Notes under the pieces: model-generated
Told to the model about the DNA's origin: nothing
What the model saw: only the letters and a program-made list of their open reading frames with translations
Databases searched by the model: none
Translations under genes and position numbers: made by a program
Shown: one piece after another, positions 55,401 to 64,000 of the stretch
How the letters are laid out: the number at the start of each line of letters is the position of its first letter
How positions within the stretch are numbered: the stretch's first letter is position 1
Source of the DNA: Tolypeutes matacus
Taxonomy: Eukaryota; Chordata; Mammalia; Cingulata; Chlamyphoridae
DNA length: 64,000 nt
Direction: 5' to 3'
Assembly: GCA_026826555.1 (NCBI GenBank)
Contig: JAKSZT010054305.1
Location: 12,297 to 76,296 of the forward strand

Positions 55401-55610
55401 TACTGAAGCAGGGGCTCTTAACCTTTTTTTGCCCCACGGACCCCTTTGCCAGTCAGGTGAAAACCACGGTCCCCTTACTCAGTCCACACTACTGTGTATT
55501 AGTTAATAAATAGATCACACCTGCACCAACACGGCCCCACAAGAATTGTGTTTTTTTTGAGTTTCAATTCAGACCCATGGACCTCTTGTTAAGAACCCCC
55601 GGTACTAAAG
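55401..55610 (+). mobile_element. Short hAT-type DNA transposon with 8-bp target duplication
   Basis: Body 55409-55602, 194 bp like the copy at 27207-27400 and colinear with it (CCCCTTTGCCAGTCAGGTGA, CCCCTTACT.AGTCCACACT, CACCAACACG). Duplication TACTGAAG / TACTAAAG with one mismatch. Confidence 0.85.
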
Positions 55611-56999
55611 CTTTGCAAGACATGCCAAGTCTCCTGAATAATGGATATGCAAGTGCAGCTCCTTGTGGCCATGGCAGTTTTTATTGTAAAGCTAGTCGTT
55701 GGGTATTCTGGGGGGGGGGGGGATTCAAAAAAGGTCAGAAAGCTTGAGGACAGAGACCCCAGGGAGCAGGAGCCAGGGCCTGGGGACCTCAGCCTCTCCA
55801 GCAGTTCTTTTCTGAAGCTGCCAGAACTTCCTCTGCCTTGGGAGGGTGGCTGCTGCAGAGCCGAACTTCCTGCACCTCTTCCCCAGGCCTGACCTCTCTC
55901 TTCCTCAGTTGTCACCACGGCCCCCACCCTCAGAAAAACCTCAGCTCACTAGAGCTGCAGGCTGAACCTCCCCAGAGGAGTGAGAGGTTGAGCAGACAGT
56001 TTGGATTTCTGTTGTCTTAAGTTGAAATCCCAGTTCTGCCCCTAGCTGGGAGGTTCAGCCAGTTACTTCTGCTCTCTTAGCCTCACTTTCCTTTATGTAA
56101 AATGGAAGAGAATAATATTTTAATGTGATGCCAAGCTCCTTCTCCTGTATTACCTATCTCAGTGAGACACCACCATTTGCTTAGTTACTATAATAAAGAC
56201 TGCCAAAATTTTATCACCAACTGCAAATAGTGCAGTAACTCAATTCTGGCTCTTAACTAGCAGTTAAGAAGTTAGGCCTGACTCCACAGGTTAAGAGTAA
56301 TTCTCTACAAGACTGCCCTCCGGGAACCAGTTGCAAGTTCATGGCCCTAGGCCACCGGCACTTCTGATCAGCTGACTACAAATTTTGGGTTTCCTACACC
56401 TCAGGTTCAATAATTTGCTGGAATAACCCACAGAACTCACTGAATTCACTGTACTTATGACTATAGTTTATTATAATAAAAGGAAACAAATAAGAAGCAA
56501 AAAGAACAGACGCATAGGGCAAGGTCTGGGAGGGTCTCAAATGTAAGCTTCCATGTCCTCTCCACATGGAGTCAGAATGCATCATCCCCCAAACACAGCA
56601 ATCTCTTTATCAATCATGGAAGCTCACCTGAGTTTATTTGGGGTTTCATTATGTAGGCACAGTGGATGGAATGAGTGCCTACTTGGTTGAACCCAATCTC
56701 CTGCCCACCTCCATGACATGACATGACCCAGATCCCCAAGGCCCTCATCTCATGGTTGGTCCTTCTGGTGTGGCCAGCTTCCCACTGAAGACTGCTGGTG
56801 TGGCTGGCCACTTCCTGTCGTCTCATGAGCATATGAACTATCAGGTATGATCCTGGGCCCACCAGGAATATATAAAGACAGCCCAATCATGGAGAAAATC
56901 CAAAAGATTTAGAGGTTATCTCCCAGGAGCAGAAACAAAGGCCAGGCCTCTCTTTGGAGGCCAAATTCATTACTACACAGTTGCTGAGGCCAGAAGGCG
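55611..56999. other. Intergenic sequence with a MIR remnant
   Basis: A G13-14 run lies near 55710-55723. About 56000-56125 resembles MIR ('gaaatcccagttctgcccctagc', 'agccagttacttctgctctcttagcc'). No gene seen. Confidence 0.5.
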
Positions 57000-57790
57000 G
57001 TCTTTCCTCACCCCTCTCCTCTTCACATTCCACTTGGGGTCAATCAGAAAGTCCTAAACAACCTTGAACACCCATCCCCTTCTTTCCATTCCCATTACCC
57101 CTGCCTTAATTCAGGCCACTCTCCCGTTAGTTGGGACCACTAACTGCAGTAGTCTCCTAAAGTCTGCCTGCCTCAGTCTTCCCTCAAGCCTAGACCATTC
57201 TCTATCCTGCAGCCTCCAGAAACATTCTAAAACACAGCTTGCATCTTTTCAACCCTCCACACCTTGTTTAAAATCCTTCAACGGTTTCCCCACAACTTTA
57301 AGGAAATGGCCAAAACTGTTAACTTGGCTTTGAAGCCCCTTTGATGATCTGGCCCCCACTTTCCTTTTCAGTACATTTCTCAGCACCCCCACCTCTCATG
57401 CCTCTAAACACACATACAAGCCGCAGTCCAGTCAGTCTGCACATTCTCACCTGCAGCCCATACACATGCTGTGCCCCCTGCCTCCTCCTCGCCAACCACT
57501 GCCCTCCCCCCCTCTTGCCTCTAATCATCCTTAAGTCCTCAGTTCAGACTTTGCCATCTCCCAGACACTTTCATCGATGCTCCTCCCCACAAGGCTGAGT
57601 TAGGTGCCCCTCCCATGGGTCCTCATAGCACCTGGACTCTCCTGTTCTGCCACAGACCACACTGATTGAGCCCCTCTGCTTGTCTAGCTCCTCCCAGGAG
57701 GGCAGATCTAACTGCTGTATCCCCCTGCACCCAGGCAATGCCTCACCCTGAATAGGTGTGAATAATGTGTGTGTGAAATAATGAAAGAAT
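57000..57790 (+). mobile_element. L2 LINE remnant (3' half)
   Basis: Characteristic L2 series: CACAGCTTGCATC, TTTAAAATCCTTCAACGGTT, TCCCC..AAGGAAATGGCC, TTGATGATCTGGCCCCCACT, CCTCCCAGGAGGGCAGATCT and TGTATCCCCCTGCACCCAGG. Long ORF-like stretches here are leftovers of the repeat. Confidence 0.7.
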
Positions 57791-58239
57791 ACAAAACATA
57801 GGTAAAGCTCCTGGAACAGTGCCTAGCAGAAAAATGGTAGTGAGCATCATCATCATCATCGTCGTTAGGATTCAGTTCCACACTAAACCACTCTTCCCTA
57901 AAGGAAAAACAGTTCCAAAGCCAAGACTTGCCAACAGTGACAGCAAGGTGTTCAAAGGACCCCTTTCCAGTGAGGTGGCTCTGCCCTGAGTTACCACCCC
58001 ATCCTGGGTTCCCACCTTGACTCGGGCCTCTTTACCCAGCCCCCACCCCACAGAGCCAGTGCGGGCTCCTTTTTCCTGGGCAGGGCAGGGGAAAGGATCC
58101 CTGTGATGGATGGCTTTGACTCCCCTGATATCACCACCCGCCACCACTGGGGGAGGGGGAGTCATTCGGCTGGAGAGTGATGCTCCCACAGAGCCCTATT
58201 TGCATCTCTCCAGAAGCACTTATCATTGGTTCCCTGAAT

Positions 58240-58385
58240 TATCGTGGCTCCCATTCATGTTGTAGCTCTCCTTCAGGACCAGCACTGTTTGAGCAAAGAG
58301 ACCATGTGCTAATAATCTTCACATCCCCCCATAAGGCCTAGCATGGAGTAGAACCTCAATAGTGTTGAATGAACACATGAATGAA
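58240..58385 (+). mobile_element. L2-like 3' end
   Basis: Ends with CCTAGCATGGAGTAGAACCT, CAATAGTGTTGAATGAACAC and ATGAATGAA, the usual L2 terminus. Confidence 0.55.
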
Positions 58386-61300
58386 AAAAAATGGGTGTGT
58401 GCATGAGCCTGCCCAGGCAGAGCTGTCCCTTTTCCATCCTAAGATGCTGAGATTCATCCTTTTATTGAAGACATTCCTCCTGAATAAGATTGTTTTCCCT
58501 TGCCTTACCTAAATCTCTCTGGTTGCAACTGTTACAGTCCACTTTCTTCTAATCTACTTCTCCAGCCACTGGGACCAAAACCCATTTCTTTACAAGGAGA
58601 CAGTTACTAATTTACCTTTTTGCCTTCTCGTCAACAGATTTAACCCTAGACCCTTTATTGTTCTCTCCCCTGAGCCTGATAGATAACCCAGTCCTTTCCC
58701 TGCTCCCCTGCTCCTTGGGCCGATGGCCAAGCTCTCAAGGTCTCCCTCAGTAAAGGCAGGAATGGGACATATTGTTCTCCACAGAGCCACGTACAAACAC
58801 ACAGACGCTTCCGCTTCCGCCTACGCACACCTCTCCTCTGCACCCATAATCCCCAATCCTTGGTAAACACGACTCACAGGCAGGCCTCCCTCCACACAGT
58901 CACACATCCATCTCCTCCCTCCGCTCCCTGAGTCCTACTTCTGTGAATTCTCACTCACCTGTATGCACACTCAGATGCACCAACCTTCAGCCAGACTCAG
59001 TGGAGCCTCCGGAACCCTCTTCCTCCTCCCACTCTTCTTGTCCTCCTTCCCCGACTCTCCTCTCCATTGGCAACCAAAGGCCAAGGCTACTTTCTCTCCA
59101 CCTCCACAGGGATTTTTCCACTTCAAGACTGAAGACAAGGAGTAACTACTGAACCCAAGTTAGCACCTCCCTCTTCCACCTGCCCCACCCCCATTCTTTT
59201 TTCCCCAGATCCTCGATGCACCTTTCCATGTGCCCAGAACGCATACACCATCTCCCTCCTCTTCCTGACCTTCCCCACTTCTGGCTACAGGGAGCAGAGC
59301 TTCTCAGGTTTGTGCTTTTTGGAAATTAATAATAAAGGAGCATTGAAGTCAACAGATGAGCCAGGTTCCGCCTCAGATCTGGTGACAGGCTGGGTTGCTG
59401 GGATCCTAGGCTGGTTGGGCACTGTGTGACCAGGCCAGGGGATCCAGGAGCATGAGAGCAGTGTGATAGCCATTCATTCATCCATTCAGTAAATATTTAC
59501 CTGACACTTACAATATGCCAGGCAGAATTCTCCACGTACAAAACCAACAAAAATCCTGCCCTTGTATAATGTACAGTATATGGGTGGAGACAAAATAAAT
59601 AATATATTGTGTATTAGGTGGCGATTAAAAAAAAAGGGGGGGGATGGCGTGCAGGCGGGGGGTACAAGGGTTAGGGAAAGCCTTGCTCTGAAGGTGACAT
59701 TTGAATAAAGACCCAATGGAGATAGAGAAGCTAGTCATGTGCAGATCTGGAAGGAGAGTGATCCAGGCAGCAGGAATGGTCCTGCACGTGCAGGGTGTTG
59801 GGAAACACCAGTGCAGAGGGGCATGGAGAATGGGGGCTCAAGATGGCACCAAAAGGGAAAGCCATGCAGAGGAGGTCTTCTTCCTGACCTGCCAGGAGAG
59901 AGGAGAGAGGCCACGACTGGGATGAAACTGTGACTTCAGGTAGGACAAAATGCTAAATAACCAAAACAAACAAACAAACAAAAAAACGTTGAGGTGTCAG
60001 TGGAGGCCAGTTCCAGAGATAAGGAGCTGAACCTGCCATGCCATGGGTTAATGAGACACCTCCAGATTCTAATGGAGCTTCTTGGTAACTGGTGGTCAGT
60101 CACAGCCATATGGAAGGCTGGCCCCTCAATTGAGGCACCTCTCAAACCTAGTAGGTATTTGGCTTAGTTATTCCAGGGAGTGGAGGTCAGGGCTGCTTGG
60201 GCCATAAGTGGCCATGTTCAACAGAGCCATGGTGCTGCTGGGCATCCTCTCTGCCCCAGGCCAGTGTGCACACAAACCCCCACTTCCTCCCCCTTCCCTC
60301 CCCCACTTCCATTTCTTGAGCACTTACTATGTGCTAGGCCCTATGCAAAGTGCTTTCCACATATGGCTCCATGCAATCCTCACAGCAACCCAATGAGGTA
60401 GGGATTATTATCTCTAGTTTACCATGGAGGAAACCACCCCTTTCTTGCCTCCAATCCCTCTCCAGTTCCACTTATGCAGGGGCTGGAACTATACGGGCTC
60501 TGTCAGGCTGGCAGCCAGGTAGTTCTGGGATCAAATCCCTGCTGCTCCACTTACTTGCTGTGTGGCCTTGGGCAAGTTACTTGTCCTTTCTGAGACCCAA
60601 TGTCTCCATCTGGGGACCAATTAGGGAGAATAATACAGTAATATCCACCCTGTGGACTATTATAAGAATCTAATGGTTCTCAGTGTGTGAGGCACGTGGC
60701 TAATAAGTTATAGCTATTAATGTTTAAATTAGAGGAGGCTGCAAAAGGATTTTTATGTGTGTGTAGAAATATCAGTGAATTCGATGTCTTCTCTGCAATG
60801 ACATCATTCTCACTTACTTGCCTTCCAGGAAGCCTTCCTGAATGGGAGATAAAGGGAGGACTACAGCTAATTCCTAGGAATTTGCACATAAACTACAGCC
60901 TATCTTATCTGTGCCACAGTCCTTGTGAGCACAGTAAGCAAGCACATACCATCTCTCCTGCTGTGTGCGGAGAGCCACTGAGCTGCCTCTCACTGGTAAG
61001 TGGGAAGTGCAGGCATGGGGCCTGGCACCTAGTTGGTTCCTTTGCCAAAGGAGGGAGGAAGGAGAGCACGTAGGGGTGAGAATGAAAGCTCTCTGGTTAT
61101 AAGCCACTGCATGATCTTTCAACCTCTGACAGTGTTGTGGTTTTCCCCTCCTAAAGACAGGGAGACCTGGAAGTAGAAAGGGGGAGAGGGATAGTGGAGG
61201 TCAGGCCCCTGGGGCTGGCTGATGGGAGTGGGAGTTGATGTGGGAGGCTGATTGGAAGTCTTGGGATAAAGGTGAAACCCAGGGGTAGGAAACTATAGGA

Positions 61301-61954
61301 ACATTCACTCCTGGGCCAGGGCTGAGGGCTGAGGACCAGCTGACTCTAGTATTGATTGTCTTGATGGAAGCCATCCATCTAGAAGGGAAGCTCTGCTGCT
61401 AGGCACTCGCTGGATGCAGCCTCACAGGCGCCTGGAATCAAACAATAAGGCGTCCTCCCTCCAGCCACTGCCTCCGACTCAATCCTGCTCATTCCCTTCC
61501 TTCCCAGTTCCTCCTCACCACTGCAACCCCCCACCCCAGGCCCCAGACTGGTCTGGCCAATTCCAACGGAGGTCACCTTGCCCCAAAGCTGCCCAAGGAG
61601 CCTCTCATCTGGAGGAGGCAAGGCCGGGCCTCGGGGCTGTGCCAGTAGCCAGCCCCAGCTGGGGGAGCTCCAGGCAGGACAGCCCCATGGGAAATCCACT
61701 GGGTAGGTTAGGCCCTCACCTCCCTGTGGACCTGCCAACACTGCATTTTGGCCCCCAGCCAAGGGCAGCTGTCTCTTCTCCACCCCAACCATGCTCACCT
61801 ATATCACATGAGAGGATGGGGGAGGAAATTTAAGATAGGGGTTCTGATGGCAACCTTTCATCTCCAGGCCCTCTTCCCCATACGGTTCACTGCGTTTTCC
61901 CAGTCTTCCTCTCACATCCCCACAGTGGTCACAGTGGCCCCACACAGCCATAGT
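58386..61954. other. Intergenic sequence upstream of the TAGLN2 3' end
   Basis: Old repeats are likely at 59470-59800 ('gtaaatatttacctgacacttacaatatgccaggc'), 60320-60420 ('ttgagcacttactatgtgctaggcc') and 60510-60640 (MIR: 'cttgctgtgtggccttgggcaag'). No protein-coding exon was recognised. Confidence 0.5.
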
Positions 61955-61964
61955 CCATGCAAAA

Positions 61965-62623
61965 AAAATGACTGGGATTCTTTATTTAAATCAGCAAAAC
62001 TCACATTCTTCAAGCCCCAGACCCCAGAGGGCTGCCCTCCCTCCTTTGTCCCCTCACCCCCACCCCTTAGCCACAGCAAGGGGAATGGAAAATGAGAAGC
62101 CAAGAGGGCCTCTACCAGGGAAGGCTGCCCTAGATGTGTGGTAAGCGCAGTCCAGTTGTGGCTGGGGTGGCAGCTGCCCTGGGGCCCCTCCTTATAAATT
62201 AAGTCCCTGCAGCCACAGCTGTGGGGGAGGTGGAAGGCAAGCCAGTTGGCCACAGAAGGCCAGAAGGCAGCATCCCTGACTCCCAGCCAAGGAATGGATT
62301 GAAAGCACAGAGCCTAGGAAGAGAGGCCAGAGGGGAAGAGAAGAGGAATTGGGTGGCATGAGGCCCCCGAACTTTGGTCCCAGGAAAAAGAGGAGGCCAG
62401 TTGGTCCAGTTGGGTAGTTTTGAGAAAGGGAATGTATTAGTAAGCATGGGGGAGAGGCCACCATTGGGCACCCCCAGAGATGATAGGATGGGCCAAGCCC
62501 CCACCCTGGCAGAGGGGAGCCTGAGGACTCTGGGGACTGTTAGGGAATGTCACTGCTAAAATACATATATATATATATATATATTAACCATTCGTGGGAG
62601 GGCAGGGGCAGGTGGGGGCAGGA
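61965..62623 (-). promoter_or_regulatory. TAGLN2 3' UTR with miR-1 and miR-133 seed matches
   Basis: Minus-strand UTR. Matches to the miR-133 seed (GGACCAAA at 62380-62373; GGACCAA at 62407-62401) and to the miR-1/206 seed (ACATTCC at 62435-62429 and 62550-62544). An (AT)n tract lies at about 62565-62584. TAGLN2 is a reported target of both microRNAs; here only seed matches are seen. Confidence 0.65.
61981..61986 (-). terminator. TAGLN2 polyadenylation signal
   Basis: AATAAA on the minus strand, about 640 bases beyond the TAGLN2 stop. This gives a 3' UTR of roughly 650-660 bases, ending about 61960-61970. Confidence 0.75.

Positions 62624-64000
<1,377 letters not shown>

Noticed and set aside
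55401..55610. Coding exon around 55184-55513
   Set aside because: The open frame runs through a hAT element; the identical-length copy at 27207-27400 shows it is repeat sequence.
57064..57598. Proline/serine-rich ORFs near 57.1-57.6 kb
   Set aside because: They fall in an L2 LINE remnant whose word order is recognisable; no independent coding signal.

Overview
This is nuclear DNA from a placental mammal, most probably a xenarthran (armadillo lineage). Genes are split into short exons with GT/AG introns, and CpG islands sit at a promoter and in a gene body. The many tRNA-derived SINEs (A box TGGCTCA..GTGG.TGAG, B box GGGTTCGRTTCCC, A-rich tails, crisp target-site duplications) look like the DAS SINEs I associate with Dasypus and its relatives. 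The species is inferred from repeats; the genes themselves only say 'placental mammal'.

All three recognised genes lie on the minus strand, so they read from high to low coordinates. The order is that of human chromosome 1q23.2. VSIG8 (start codon at 11196, stop at 3642, 7 coding exons, 414 residues) encodes a two-Ig-domain type I membrane protein. CFAP45, formerly CCDC19 (start codon at 48501, stop at 23244, 12 coding exons, 551 residues), encodes a coiled-coil microtubule inner protein of cilia and sperm tails. TAGLN2 (transgelin-2) is present as its last three coding exons (63575 down to 62624, residues 61-199) plus the 3' UTR; its first coding exon lies beyond the right edge. For the first two genes every exon junction was read from the sequence, all phases agree, and the summed lengths give exactly 414 and 551 codons before the stop.

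Layout: 1-3.2 kb is non-coding with SINEs; 3.2-11.2 kb is VSIG8; 11.2-23.1 kb is intergenic, with a degenerate GGTTAG-like array, a locally duplicated segment, a 15-bp perfect palindrome and several young SINEs; 23.1-48.6 kb is CFAP45, whose introns hold SINEs, L1 3' ends and hAT-type DNA elements; 48.5-48.8 kb is the CFAP45 CpG-island promoter with RFX X-box-like motifs; 49-61.9 kb is intergenic, mostly old repeats; 62.0-64 kb is the 3' half of TAGLN2.

The genes are neighbours by ancestry, not an operon: a surface Ig protein known from hair and skin epithelium, an axonemal protein and an actin-binding protein. I found no new multi-gene system. The most useful leads are the two X-box-like elements at the CFAP45 promoter, paired miR-1 and miR-133 seed matches in the TAGLN2 3' UTR, an unassigned ORF with a hydrophobic segment in CFAP45 intron 10, a divergent ORF leaving the CFAP45 promoter, and dimeric SINEs with an internal tandem array.
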